A stretch of 64,000 nt of DNA from Paenibacillus sp. EZ-K15 (GTDB lineage Bacteria > Bacillota > Bacilli > Paenibacillales > Paenibacillaceae). The stretch spans positions 184,748-248,747 of the forward strand of contig NZ_PDHM01000009.1 of assembly GCF_002573715.1 (NCBI RefSeq). Reading direction: 5' to 3'. Within the stretch, counting starts at the first letter, position 1. Each line of letters starts with the position of its first letter. This document shows positions 45,761-54,512 of the stretch, piece by piece. Both the position numbers and the translations under genes were made by a program. The notes beneath the pieces were generated by a model, which had not been told where the DNA came from, made no database searches, and saw nothing but the letters and a program-made list of their open reading frames with translations.

Positions 45761-45790
45761 AAGCCCGGCATGGCTGTCGCGGCTTTTTTT
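45761..45790 (+). terminator. Orphan plus-strand terminator
   Basis: AAGCC/GGCTT stem, with possible inner GC pairing, followed by seven T residues. It implies a short plus-strand transcript upstream. Confidence 0.55.
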
Positions 45791-45806
45791 GCTGTGTAGC
45801 GTCCAT

Positions 45807-45845
45807 TTTACACAAACCGTGACCTTTATTGAGGATGCGTTAACA
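45807..45845 (+). promoter_or_regulatory. Weak candidate Pho box before the 5'-nucleotidase gene
   Basis: In 11-bp register lie TTTACA (45807), CGTGAC (45818), TTGAGG (45829) and TTAACA (45840). The outer two match the PhoP hexamer well; the inner two only partly. The downstream gene encodes a phosphohydrolase, which makes phosphate control plausible. Confidence 0.35.
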
Positions 45846-45889
45846 CTTCTTCCTTACACTTGAAATTAAATAAGGATAGAAGAGGGGAT

Positions 45890-48800
45890 ATGGAGTTGAA
45901 GCATAAAAGCATGAAAGTAGTCTCGCTCTTGATGGCGGCGGAAATCACGATGACCTCTTTATTTTCGGCAGGCACCGTGATGGCTGAAGAGGGACAGGAG
46001 ATACTCCAGACGGTCAGCATGGAGACAGCATCACAAGATGCAGCTGTCGCTGCCGTTGATTTCGGCATTACTGATAAAATTTTTCCGGATGCACATGCAG
46101 AAGAAGCATATACGGTAACCGTTGATGTGTATGGCGGACAAGCACCGTATACGTTCTCGGCGACGGGTTTACCGGCAGGCTTGGACATTATGTCCGATAC
46201 AGGATCTATTACGGGTACGCCTGCTGCTGGACAAGAGGGCGAATATACGGTTGAGGTAACGGTACAAGATAGTGCAGCCGTACCTGCTAAGGCTCAATCG
46301 ACTGTGAAATTGCAAGTATTGGGGAAACGACCTGATCCGGTGGCTGACAAGCTAGCCATGAAGATGATCGGGCATTATTCTGTGGGGACCTCCAATAAGG
46401 ATGGCGGCGTTGCGGAAATTGTAAAATACAACAAGGATAACGGGAAGCTCTATCTGGTCAATGGTTCAACTCAGCCGGCTAGTCTCGAAATCGTGTCGCT
46501 TGGCGCTGACGGCAGCTTGCTGAAGGACAAGCAGATCAATGTGGAAGACTTGGCAAGCACGGGCGGTTTTCTGTATGGGGACCTGACCAGCGTGGATATC
46601 AACACCAAGACGAAGCAGGTGGTGGTCGCTGTTCAGGAGCAGGATCATGCAAAAGCCGGCAAGGTTCTGGTACTCGACTATGACGGAGGTTTGATCGGAT
46701 CTTATGAAACCGGCATCCAGCCGGACATGGTCAAGTATACTTCCGATGGCCGTTATATCCTGACAGCGGATGAAGGCGAGCCTCGTACAGAGACTGCTCC
46801 TGATCCGGAAGGAAGCATTACGATTATCGATACCCTATCGGGCGAAGTAAGTTATCTGAAGTTTGATGACCCGTCGATCATTGACGATCAGGTACATATT
46901 CGCGGACCTGTGGAAGCGGACGGGCAAATTCGCAGCACCGGAAACAAGGACGATGCTGTTCATGATCTTGAGCCCGAGTACATCTCGTTGTCCGAGGATG
47001 AGCTGACGGCATACGTCGCCTTGCAGGAGAATAATGCGATCGCCGTGGTCGATATCGCCGCGAAGCGTATTCAATCGGTTAAGGGACTCGGGTATAAGGA
47101 CTTCAATCAACCAGAGAATCAGTTGGACCTCCTGAAGGATGGACAAATCAAGTTTGAGAACGTTCCTTTTTACGGAATGTATATGCCTGACGGAATCGCG
47201 ACCTACAGCGTGAACGGACAGCAGTACATTCTGTCCGCGAATGAAGGGGACGCAACAGGCTGGGATGAGCGAAGCAATGAAAGTAACATTGGCAAAATGA
47301 AACCGAATCTGGATCCGTTGTCTCCGGCAGCTCAATTTCTGACTGACAAGGGAACCACCTATGACAAGGTTGAAGTTGCCAGCGATATGGGCAATGAGGG
47401 CCTGTACCTGTACGGAGGTCGTTCATTCTCCATATGGAATGCAGCCGATATGTCCCAGGTGTATGACAGCGGCAGTGATTTTGAGAAGATTACGGCCGAG
47501 CGTTTACCGAATCATTTCAATGCCAGCAATGATAAAACCGATCTGGACAGCCGCAGCTCCAAGAAAGGACCAGAGCCCGAATATGTAACGGTGGGTAAGG
47601 TAGGACAGAAGAGGCTGGCGTTTGTCGGCTTGGAGCGCATTGGCGGGGTGATGACGTATGATGTAACGAACCCATCCGATCCGGCGTTTCTGAACTACAT
47701 CAATACACGGGATTTTAACGGCGGAATTGCGTCGGATTCCGGCCCGGAGGGACTGGACTTTATTCCGGCCGCAGACAGCAAGACAGGACGCCCGCTGCTG
47801 CTGGTTGCGAATGAGGTCAGCGGAACGGTGGCACTGCTGGAGCTTCAGGTGACCAAAATTACGTTGGATCACTCTTCGCTCACGCTGAATCCGGGCGGTT
47901 CCCCGGTACAATTGCAAGCGAGCGTTGATCCCGCTCGGGGCGGATCCAGCGAGCTGGCCTGGAGTTCCTCTGATGAAACGGTAGTTACCGTAGATCCGAA
48001 CGGTCTGGTTGCACCGGTATCCGTAGGTGAAGCCGTGATCACCGTTCTGAGCAAGGACGGCTATGGATCAGCGGAAGTACCGGTTAAGGTAACGGATGGT
48101 TCGCCGGAAGGAGAGCCATGGAAATTAACGGTTATGCATACGAACGATACGCATGCGCATCTGTCCGAAGTGGCCAGAAGGGCTGCACTGGTTAAGCAGG
48201 TCCGCAGCGAGGGCGGAAACAGCCTGCTGCTGGATGCAGGGGATGTATTTTCCGGCGATCTGTATTTTACCAAATGGTTTGGATTGGCCGATCTGGCCTT
48301 CATGAACTATATGGGTTATGACGCGATGGCATTCGGTAACCATGAATTCGATCAAGGCACCAAAACGCTAGCAGATTTCGTAAGCAAGGCACAATTCCCG
48401 CTCGTCAGCGCAAATGTGGATCTTAGTCAGGATGCTAACATTTCGCACCTGATCCGTAAGCCGGCCGTGATCGATACCGATCAGCCTAAGACGACGGCAA
48501 ATAGCGGGGTATATCCATACGTGACATTGCTAGTTGACGGCCAGAAGGTCGGGGTATTCGGCTTAACCACTGAAGATACAGCTGAGACGTCCAGCCCGGG
48601 TAAAAATGTGGTATTCAACGAGGCGGTAACCTCAGCTCGTGCAACGGTGGAGGCAATGGAGCAGGAAGGACTTAACATCATCATCGGTCTGTCGCATCTG
48701 GGCTACGCCAAAGATCAGGCGCTTGCCGAAGCGGTTGAAGGCATCGACCTCATTGTTGGAGGCCATACCCATACGACGCTCAATGCACCGGAAGTGGTGA

Positions 48801-51004
48801 CGGACAATGAACACGGTACACCAACCGTCATCGTGCAAGCGAATGAATGGGGGAAATACCTCGGCCGGGTCGACTTGCAATTTGACAAGGAAGGCAAGGT
48901 CCTCGTCGGAGAAGGCGAGCTCGACGGCAAGCTGATTCCGGTGGATAGCAGTGTGGTAGAAGACAAGCAGGCCAAGGATATGCTGGCCCCTTATAATGCC
49001 GAATTAGAAGAGCTCATGAAGCAGGTAGTCGGTATAGCAGATGTTCTGCTGGACGGTAAGCGCGAGAATGTCCGCTCCAAGGAAACGAATCTCGGCAATC
49101 TAATTGCGGATGGCATGCTGGCAAAAGCCAAGGAGCTTAAGAACGCCGATATTGCCCTCACCAATGGAGGGGGTATTCGCGCCGCTATTGATGAAGGTGA
49201 AATCACGATGGGCGAGCTGCGCACGGTGATGCCTTTCGGAAACACGCTGTTTGTCTTGGACGTCACAGGACAGCAGCTGAAGGACGGATTGGAAAACGGA
49301 ATTAGCGGTGCGAAATTGGCCGATCTGCCGGGGAAATTCCCGCAAATCGCCGGGATGAAATTCAAATGGGATCCTAGCGCTCCGGCAGGGAATAAAGTGT
49401 ACGATATACAGATTATGAAGGGCGGAAGCTATAAACCCATGGTATTGACCGAAACGTACAGGATGGCAACGAACAGTTTTGTGGCCAAAGGCGGGGACGG
49501 ATATAAATCCTTTGCCGAAGCGATTGCCGAAGGGAAATATAACGAGGATCTGGGTTACCCGGATTATGAAATCTTCATGGAATACGTGACCAAGCTTGGC
49601 GGAAAGGTTTCGCCGAAGGTCGAGGGGCGAATTACGGAGCAGAAGAAACCGGTGAATCCTGGCGACGGCTCCTCTCCGGGATCAGGTTCAGGATCAGGCG
49701 GTTCGGGAGGCGGTTCTGTAACACCGCCGACAACGCAGCCTAACCCTCCTTCCACGGGTGGAAATACATCATTGCCCAACGTAATGACAGGTAAGGATCT
49801 GAATATAAGCGCTGCAGGTGGAGCAGTGGACCACATTACGGTGAAGGAAGAGGCGTGGAAGAAGGCAGTTGCCGGATTGTCTGCGAACGGGCAGCAGGAA
49901 CTCATTATTCGGGCCCCTGAGTTGAACCGTGCCGCTGAGCTATCCCTTTCGGCAGCAGGTCTGAAGCAGGCGATGGAACGGAATTCGAATACGACCCTGG
50001 TGCTGGAGACTGCACTTGGAGCGTTCCGTCTTCCGGTAACGGCTCTGCATTTGGATGAGGCTTTGAAGTCTGTACAAGGCTCCGGCAGCATCCAAGTGAA
50101 AATATCCATGACCCCGGTTGGTAGCAGCGTGGTGGATGCTATGACAAGCAAGGCAGCTTCCATGGGCGCCGCGATGGCTGCGAATGGAGTACTTCAGTTT
50201 GGCGTAGCGGTTGGCGTGCCGGGCGCAGAGCAAGAAGTAAAGGATTTCGGGAAGCGTGTGGTCAGTCGCATCCTGCCGCTGCCGGCAGGAACAGCTCCGA
50301 ATTCGGTCACTGCTGTAATCTATGACGCCGATGCAGGAACCTTCCGATTTGTACCGGCTGCAGCGACGACATGGAACGGTAAACCGGCCATCGAAGTGAA
50401 GCATGCCGGAAACGGCATTTATGCACTGCTGCAGTACAAGAAAACCTTTGCGGATCTAAACGGACACTGGGCGAAAGCGGAAATCGAATCTATGGCTTCC
50501 AAGCTTCTCGTGAACGGAGTTAACGCTAACTCGTACACACCGGGCAAGGTAATCACGCGAGCAGAGTTTACGGCTATGCTGGTCCGTGCGATGGGACTTA
50601 GTCCAGTTATCGAGAGCGGAGCATTCAAGGATGTCCAGGATGCCTCCGCGTATGCTGGCGAGATCGGCGCAGCGTTGCGTTACGGCTTGATCGAAGGCGG
50701 CACAGATGGTGTTTTCTCACCAAATGCCGGCATGACCCGGGCAGAAATGGCTGTGATGATTACCCGGGCTATGGAAGCGGTAAGTCCGACAAGCCTGCCA
50801 AACCAGGGTGCGAATGCTGGTAATGAATTCAAAGATCAGGCATCCATCCCTGTCTGGGCGGCTGCCCATGTAGCCAGTCTTACTAAGCAAGGCATCGTGC
50901 AGGGTGATAATCAGGGTAATTTCGGAGCACTCGATTCGGTTACCCGTGCACAAGCAGCACTTGTTCTGAAGCGGACTTTGGCAGCATTGAAGTTCATGAA
51001 CTAA
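45890..51004 (+). CDS. SLH-anchored 5'-nucleotidase with choice-of-anchor-I-like region
   Basis: This surface protein of about 1704 residues has a signal peptide (1-35), a putative-Ig domain (about 54-145) and a choice-of-anchor-I-like beta-propeller-type region (about 153-655). A BIG2 domain (about 657-737) and a 5'-nucleotidase/2',3'-cyclic phosphodiesterase (about 743-1250) follow. The nucleotidase motifs are HTNDTHAH, DAGD, GNHEFD, GGHTHT and TNGGGIRA. A Gly/Ser linker, a beta region and three SLH repeats (TRAE, TRAE, TRAQ) end the protein. It should strip phosphate from extracellular nucleotides. ATG 45890 is close behind AGAGGGG; TTG 45860 has no SD, and ATG 45911 is another option. Confidence 0.88.
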   Translation: MELKHKSMKVVSLLMAAEITMTSLFSAGTVMAEEGQEILQTVSMETASQDAAVAAVDFGITDKIFPDAHAEEAYTVTVDVYGGQAPYTFSATGLPAGLDIMSDTGSITGTPAAGQEGEYTVEVTVQDSAAVPAKAQSTVKLQVLGKRPDPVADKLAMKMIGHYSVGTSNKDGGVAEIVKYNKDNGKLYLVNGSTQPASLEIVSLGADGSLLKDKQINVEDLASTGGFLYGDLTSVDINTKTKQVVVAVQEQDHAKAGKVLVLDYDGGLIGSYETGIQPDMVKYTSDGRYILTADEGEPRTETAPDPEGSITIIDTLSGEVSYLKFDDPSIIDDQVHIRGPVEADGQIRSTGNKDDAVHDLEPEYISLSEDELTAYVALQENNAIAVVDIAAKRIQSVKGLGYKDFNQPENQLDLLKDGQIKFENVPFYGMYMPDGIATYSVNGQQYILSANEGDATGWDERSNESNIGKMKPNLDPLSPAAQFLTDKGTTYDKVEVASDMGNEGLYLYGGRSFSIWNAADMSQVYDSGSDFEKITAERLPNHFNASNDKTDLDSRSSKKGPEPEYVTVGKVGQKRLAFVGLERIGGVMTYDVTNPSDPAFLNYINTRDFNGGIASDSGPEGLDFIPAADSKTGRPLLLVANEVSGTVALLELQVTKITLDHSSLTLNPGGSPVQLQASVDPARGGSSELAWSSSDETVVTVDPNGLVAPVSVGEAVITVLSKDGYGSAEVPVKVTDGSPEGEPWKLTVMHTNDTHAHLSEVARRAALVKQVRSEGGNSLLLDAGDVFSGDLYFTKWFGLADLAFMNYMGYDAMAFGNHEFDQGTKTLADFVSKAQFPLVSANVDLSQDANISHLIRKPAVIDTDQPKTTANSGVYPYVTLLVDGQKVGVFGLTTEDTAETSSPGKNVVFNEAVTSARATVEAMEQEGLNIIIGLSHLGYAKDQALAEAVEGIDLIVGGHTHTTLNAPEVVTDNEHGTPTVIVQANEWGKYLGRVDLQFDKEGKVLVGEGELDGKLIPVDSSVVEDKQAKDMLAPYNAELEELMKQVVGIADVLLDGKRENVRSKETNLGNLIADGMLAKAKELKNADIALTNGGGIRAAIDEGEITMGELRTVMPFGNTLFVLDVTGQQLKDGLENGISGAKLADLPGKFPQIAGMKFKWDPSAPAGNKVYDIQIMKGGSYKPMVLTETYRMATNSFVAKGGDGYKSFAEAIAEGKYNEDLGYPDYEIFMEYVTKLGGKVSPKVEGRITEQKKPVNPGDGSSPGSGSGSGGSGGGSVTPPTTQPNPPSTGGNTSLPNVMTGKDLNISAAGGAVDHITVKEEAWKKAVAGLSANGQQELIIRAPELNRAAELSLSAAGLKQAMERNSNTTLVLETALGAFRLPVTALHLDEALKSVQGSGSIQVKISMTPVGSSVVDAMTSKAASMGAAMAANGVLQFGVAVGVPGAEQEVKDFGKRVVSRILPLPAGTAPNSVTAVIYDADAGTFRFVPAAATTWNGKPAIEVKHAGNGIYALLQYKKTFADLNGHWAKAEIESMASKLLVNGVNANSYTPGKVITRAEFTAMLVRAMGLSPVIESGAFKDVQDASAYAGEIGAALRYGLIEGGTDGVFSPNAGMTRAEMAVMITRAMEAVSPTSLPNQGANAGNEFKDQASIPVWAAAHVASLTKQGIVQGDNQGNFGALDSVTRAQAALVLKRTLAALKFMN

Positions 51005-51034
51005 GCGAAGCGGGAATACATTAGAAATTATAAG

Positions 51035-51078
51035 ACCGTCCTTAAGGTTGATCTGAAACCTTTCGGGCGGTTTTTTTA
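51035..51078 (+). terminator. Terminator of the 5'-nucleotidase gene
   Basis: ACCGTCCTTAAGGTT pairs with AACCTTTCGGGCGGT, with small mismatches, and seven T residues follow. Confidence 0.9.
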
Positions 51079-51173
51079 TATCTAAGTCATTTGTGAGCGA
51101 TTAAAGAGAAGTGTCCAGGCATCCGATAATTGAAGTAAGGGTTAAAATAACAATTGGATAAGGATGTGAGTTC

Positions 51174-51542
51174 ATGCGCGTTGAGTTAGCATATACATAC
51201 TGGAGTCCTGTGAAATCGAAGAAAGCCGAACCAGCCCAAGAAGGGTTTGAACAGCTGCTCCAGAAGAACAAAAAGGAAGAAGAGGGCAAGGGAAAGATGG
51301 TAACCGTTAGAGAAGGCGGTTATTTGCGTCAGTATATGGTTCGGCCGGATGGGAGCAAAATGCTATTAAGCGAGACGAAGCAGTTCGAGAGTGAAACCGC
51401 CGCCAGTTCAACAGATCTATCGATGTCGCTGCCTCGAGCAGGCGGAATGAGCCTCAATACCAAGGAAGCTCTCGATCTGTTATGCCTTCAGGCTGGGGCA
51501 GTCGGTACCCGGTCCATCTTCAAGGTATTCGATATAACATAA
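51174..51542 (+). CDS. Hypothetical protein of 122 residues
   Basis: I do not recognise this protein. It is charged and soluble, with a Lys/Glu-rich stretch (about 20-41, KKAEPAQEGFEQLLQKNKKE) followed by a strand-rich part (GGYLRQYMVRPDGSKMLLSE) and a Ser/Thr-rich tail. There is no signal peptide or membrane segment. AAGGATGTGA precedes the ATG at normal distance, which with typical codon use makes it a likely gene. It stands alone between a terminator and the FMN riboswitch. Confidence 0.65.
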   Translation: MRVELAYTYWSPVKSKKAEPAQEGFEQLLQKNKKEEEGKGKMVTVREGGYLRQYMVRPDGSKMLLSETKQFESETAASSTDLSMSLPRAGGMSLNTKEALDLLCLQAGAVGTRSIFKVFDIT

Positions 51543-51672
51543 AAGGAAAATGGCAAAAAATCATACTGGTAACAAATCGATACTTGCTGTATAATTCTCA
51601 GTAAGTCTTGGTTGAACGTGAGATTTTTCATTGTATTTAAGTCTAATTTCATTTATTTTGAAAATAGATGTA

Positions 51673-51699
51673 TTTACATGAAAGGATTCATGTTATAAT
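51673..51699 (+). promoter_or_regulatory. Promoter of the FMN riboswitch transcript, with inverted repeat
   Basis: An extended -10 TGTTATAAT (51691-51699) lies 15 bases after TTTACA (51673-51678). Between them, ACATGAA (51676-51682) and TTCATGT (51687-51693) form a perfect 7-bp inverted repeat that could bind a repressor. Confidence 0.55.
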
Positions 51700-51775
51700 T
51701 CAATTCATCAACTAAGCTTATAGGGATTATCGGTTAATTAGTATGGATGCATGACAAAAATAAAACATGAATATG

Positions 51776-51936
51776 GATCTTCGGGGTAAGGTGAAATTCC
51801 TAACCGGCGGTGATGGTTCGTTCCGGCGTGAACGAAACTCAGCCCGCGACTCGCTGCGTTCTGGCACGAACATGAATGCAGCGACTGACTTGGTGCAATT
51901 CCAAGGCCGACGGTAAAGTCCGGATGGGAGAAGATC
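51776..51936 (+). ncRNA. FMN riboswitch (RFN element)
   Basis: The conserved blocks appear in order: GGGGTAAGGTGAAATTCC, AACCGGCGGTGATG, AGCCCGCGAC, ACTTGGTGCAATTCCAAG and CCGACGGTAAAGTCCGGATGGGAG split around the core. The closing helix P1 pairs GATCTTC with GAAGATC. It binds flavin mononucleotide and controls the transporter gene 140 bases downstream. A variable insert lies between about 51850 and 51885. Confidence 0.95.
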
Positions 51937-51992
51937 AAAGATGAGTTTGCCGTAGATGGGAAATTTTCCATTCGACGCAGGCTTATTTGATC

Positions 51993-52035
51993 AGCCCCCG
52001 TATAAGTCGACACCTGTCGACAACGGGGGCTTTCT
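51993..52035 (+). terminator. Riboswitch-controlled terminator
   Basis: AGCCCCCGT pairs with AACGGGGGCT, with an inner GTCGACA/TGTCGAC stem, followed by TTTCT. It lies between the aptamer and the transporter gene and is the likely expression platform, stopping transcription when FMN is bound. Confidence 0.8.
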
Positions 52036-52074
52036 GCTAGTAAGACCTCCGTATTCAAGACAGGAGAGGGCAAG

Positions 52075-53052
52075 ATGAGTAATATGAATACTGGAGTCAA
52101 GGTGAAACCCTATGATTCCGACGCACAGGCAAGTCGACGCTTTAAGGGAGGGTTCTGGCTCGTCGTTTTGGGAGCCGCCCTATGGGGCGTAGATCCGTTA
52201 TTTCGGGTCATTCTGCTCAAGAATCTGACTTCAGCTCAGATCGTTTTGCTTGAACACATCATTATTTCGCTGATCGCAATCCCTGTATTGTGGAAGAACC
52301 GCGAGGAATTAAAAAGCCTTGGCTGGAATCATGTCGGCGCGCTGCTGTTTATATCCTGGGGCGGTTCGGCATTGGCAACCGTATTGTTTACGATGGGGCT
52401 GTCGAGCGGCAATCTGAATGCCGTCCTGCTGCTTCAGAAGCTGCAGCCGCTGTTTGCCATCATTCTAGCTAGCTTGCTTCTGAAAGAGAAGCTTCCGCGT
52501 CATTTCGGGATTCTGCTTATCATCGCTTTGGCGGGCACATATTTATTGACCTTCGGTTTAACCCTGCCTATTGGCCACTGGAATGAGTTTATTCAAGTTG
52601 GCAGCCTCTTGTCCTTAGGGGCAGCAGCGCTGTGGGGCGGTTCAACCGTGATGGGACGCCTGATGGTAGGCAAACTGAAATACGAGACGGTAACCTCGCT
52701 GCGTTTTGTGCTTGCATTGCCGCTCCTGACCGTCATTACGTGGAGTGAGGGGGCGGCATGGAATATGCCGGCATGGAATACCGGAGCATTTGCTCTGGTA
52801 TCGCTGAACCTGATCGGCCAGGCATTGCTGCCGGGTCTCCTGAGCCTGCTGGTTTATTATAAAGGATTAACCACGACCAAAGCCTCTGTGGCAACACTTG
52901 CGGAATTGAGTTTTCCTATGGTGGGCGTGCTCATCAACTGGATCGTATTCCAACAGATCGTGACAGGTCCTCAGCTTCTGGGATTCCTGCTGATCTGGCT
53001 CGTGCTGTTTATCATATCCAGACAGCAATCCGAGGCTTCTCAACAATTATAA
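52075..53052 (+). CDS. EamA/DMT-family transporter under FMN riboswitch, candidate flavin transporter
   Basis: This 325-residue protein has ten predicted membrane helices in two EamA repeats (about 25-160 and 170-320). Typical motifs are WGVDPLFRVILLKNL, LLLQKLQPLFAIILASLLLKEKLP and the second-half LAELSFPMVGVLINWIVF. The FMN riboswitch and terminator directly upstream tie it to flavin supply, so riboflavin uptake is the best guess; RibN-type flavin carriers belong to the same superfamily. AGGAGAGGGCAAG precedes the ATG. The first 25 residues are polar. The flavin role is inferred from regulation, not from motifs. Confidence 0.87.
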   Translation: MSNMNTGVKVKPYDSDAQASRRFKGGFWLVVLGAALWGVDPLFRVILLKNLTSAQIVLLEHIIISLIAIPVLWKNREELKSLGWNHVGALLFISWGGSALATVLFTMGLSSGNLNAVLLLQKLQPLFAIILASLLLKEKLPRHFGILLIIALAGTYLLTFGLTLPIGHWNEFIQVGSLLSLGAAALWGGSTVMGRLMVGKLKYETVTSLRFVLALPLLTVITWSEGAAWNMPAWNTGAFALVSLNLIGQALLPGLLSLLVYYKGLTTTKASVATLAELSFPMVGVLINWIVFQQIVTGPQLLGFLLIWLVLFIISRQQSEASQQL

Positions 53053-53076
53053 TAATTTCATTAGTGCTTGCAGAAA

Positions 53077-53108
53077 GGCCGATCCGAATGGGATCGGCTT
53101 TTTTTGTC
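53077..53108 (+). terminator. Terminator of the EamA transporter gene
   Basis: GGCCGATCC / GGGATCGGCT stem with a short loop, followed by seven T residues. Confidence 0.92.
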
Positions 53109-53170
53109 TTGCCTACAGCCCTTCATGCATGGAGAATACCTGAATATTTTATCCATAGCAAAAAAATGTA

Positions 53171-53234
53171 TTGAAATTGTAGAAAACGTCCATTAAAATG
53201 AAACCAACTACCATACTAGTTATACTAGTATGGT
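53171..53234 (+). promoter_or_regulatory. Promoter and operator of the 53.5-58.7 kb operon
   Basis: TTGAAA (53171-53176) and TAAAAT (53194-53199) stand 17 bp apart, a good sigma-A promoter. Just after the predicted start, ACCATACTAG (53210-53219) and CTAGTATGGT (53225-53234) form a perfect 10-bp inverted repeat with a TTATA spacer. It also contains the palindrome ATACTAGTAT. A repressor bound here would block transcription. Confidence 0.65.
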
Positions 53235-53531
53235 GAAAGTGACTCTCTACATAGGTGGGAGAAGCAGCTGGTTCACTTTGTCAGTCAAACGTTCAAGATA
53301 CGGGAGTCTATTTTTTGAACATAATTGTAAGCGTTTAACATTGGAGGGGGGATCAATAGAGGCCGGATATTACCCATTATTCTGTCGTACAGTAGCAGCC
53401 TGTTTATAGCCACAATAAATGAAAGCGATTTCATAACGAGTGTTGAATGGAGATGGATAATGAAATACGGCCGTATTCCATGAATGAAGAGGTATGAGAA
53501 GAGGCCATACGGAATGGAGTGAATAACGTCG
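53235..53531 (+). other. Long 5' leader of the Lpl-type operon
   Basis: About 300 bases without a credible gene separate the operator from the first start codon. It contains an AAAGTGA/TCACTTT hairpin near its start and a cre-like TGTAAGCGTTTAACA (53326-53340; 8 of 10 positions), which could act as a roadblock for CcpA. I see no known riboswitch. Confidence 0.45.
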
Positions 53532-54497
53532 ATGGAGCCAAAAGTTGTAAATCATTCTTTGCCAGCAGTGAAAACAGCAAAGAAAACACCCAAACTTAAA
53601 ACCGTCGCTGCCCTGGTCCGGAAGGATTGGCAGCTGTATTCCCTGTTGATTTTGCCGGTTATGTACCTGCTCATTTTTAAATACGGACCGATGATTGGCA
53701 ACGTGATCGCTTTCAGGCGGTTTATGCCCGGAGGCAGCATCTATGGGGAGAAATGGGTGGGACTGCATTATTTCAAGATGTTTGTCCATGACCCTGCGTT
53801 CTGGAACGTGTTCAAGAACACCCTGCTTCTTGGTGCGTTGTCCCTGCTCTTTACGTTCCCGGTTCCCATCATCTTTGCACTGCTGCTGAATGAGGTGAAG
53901 AGCAAGCGATTCAAGAAATTCGTCCAGACGGCTTCTTATCTCCCGCACTTTTTGTCCATCGTCATCGTTGCCGGGATGATCCTGCAATTGACGTCGGTTA
54001 ATGGCTCTGTTAACTCGCTTGTTGAGTTCTTTAATGGAGAACGAATCAATTTCATGCAGCGCGCCGAGTGGTTCCGGACGATCTATATCTCTTCGGAAAT
54101 ATGGCAGGGCATGGGCTGGGGCGCGATTCTGTATCTGGCCGCATTAACGACGATTGATGAATCGCTGTACGAGGCGGCGAGGATCGACGGGGCCAACCGC
54201 TGGAAGCAAACGCTGTTTGTCACGATTCCGGGTATCCTCCCGACAATTGTGACGCTGCTGATCCTGAATATGGGAGCGTTCCTGGCGGTAGGGTTCGAGA
54301 AAATATTGCTGCTGTACAATCCGGTCATCTATGAGACGGCCGACGTCATCTCGACTTACTTGTACCGGGTCGGTCTCGTATCAAACAACTTCAGTTATGC
54401 TACAGCCATCGGATTGTTCGAGTCCGTGATCGGACTTATATTGGTCTTCTCCGTGAATGCGATCTCGCGAAGACTGACGGATCGAAGCTTATGGTAA
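53532..54497 (+). CDS. Sugar ABC transporter permease, LplB type
   Basis: This 321-residue permease has six membrane helices after a basic N-terminal segment (about 1-40). LplB-class segments include LPVMYLLIFKYGPMIGNVIA and FRRFMPGGSIYGEKWVG. The EAA loop is EAARIDGANRWKQTLFVTIP. It is the first gene of a five-gene run: permease, permease, binding protein, Nif3-like protein, GntR regulator. GGAGTG lies about ten bases before the ATG. It resembles the LplB-type protein at 33.6 kb in plan. Confidence 0.92.
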   Translation: MEPKVVNHSLPAVKTAKKTPKLKTVAALVRKDWQLYSLLILPVMYLLIFKYGPMIGNVIAFRRFMPGGSIYGEKWVGLHYFKMFVHDPAFWNVFKNTLLLGALSLLFTFPVPIIFALLLNEVKSKRFKKFVQTASYLPHFLSIVIVAGMILQLTSVNGSVNSLVEFFNGERINFMQRAEWFRTIYISSEIWQGMGWGAILYLAALTTIDESLYEAARIDGANRWKQTLFVTIPGILPTIVTLLILNMGAFLAVGFEKILLLYNPVIYETADVISTYLYRVGLVSNNFSYATAIGLFESVIGLILVFSVNAISRRLTDRSLW

Positions 54498-54512
54498 GGA
54501 GGGAGCACCTAT

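Larger units (their letters stand above)
45137..45889. other. 753-base gap with a possible small transcript
   Basis: No recognised gene lies here. Two hairpins close it: GCGGCAG/CTGCCGC (45726-45754), then AAGCC/GGCTT followed by seven T residues (45761-45790), which looks like a plus-strand terminator with no known gene before it. A 69-codon frame (45445-45654) has a basic start and one hydrophobic stretch (FLLMWAILFIRWCILITIA), but its SD is 12 bases away and other frames are also open. It may be a small membrane protein or a small RNA. Confidence 0.4.

Noticed and set aside
53370..53987. A 205-codon minus-strand frame
   Set aside because: It overlaps the LplB-type permease and its leader; it has no SD or known motif.
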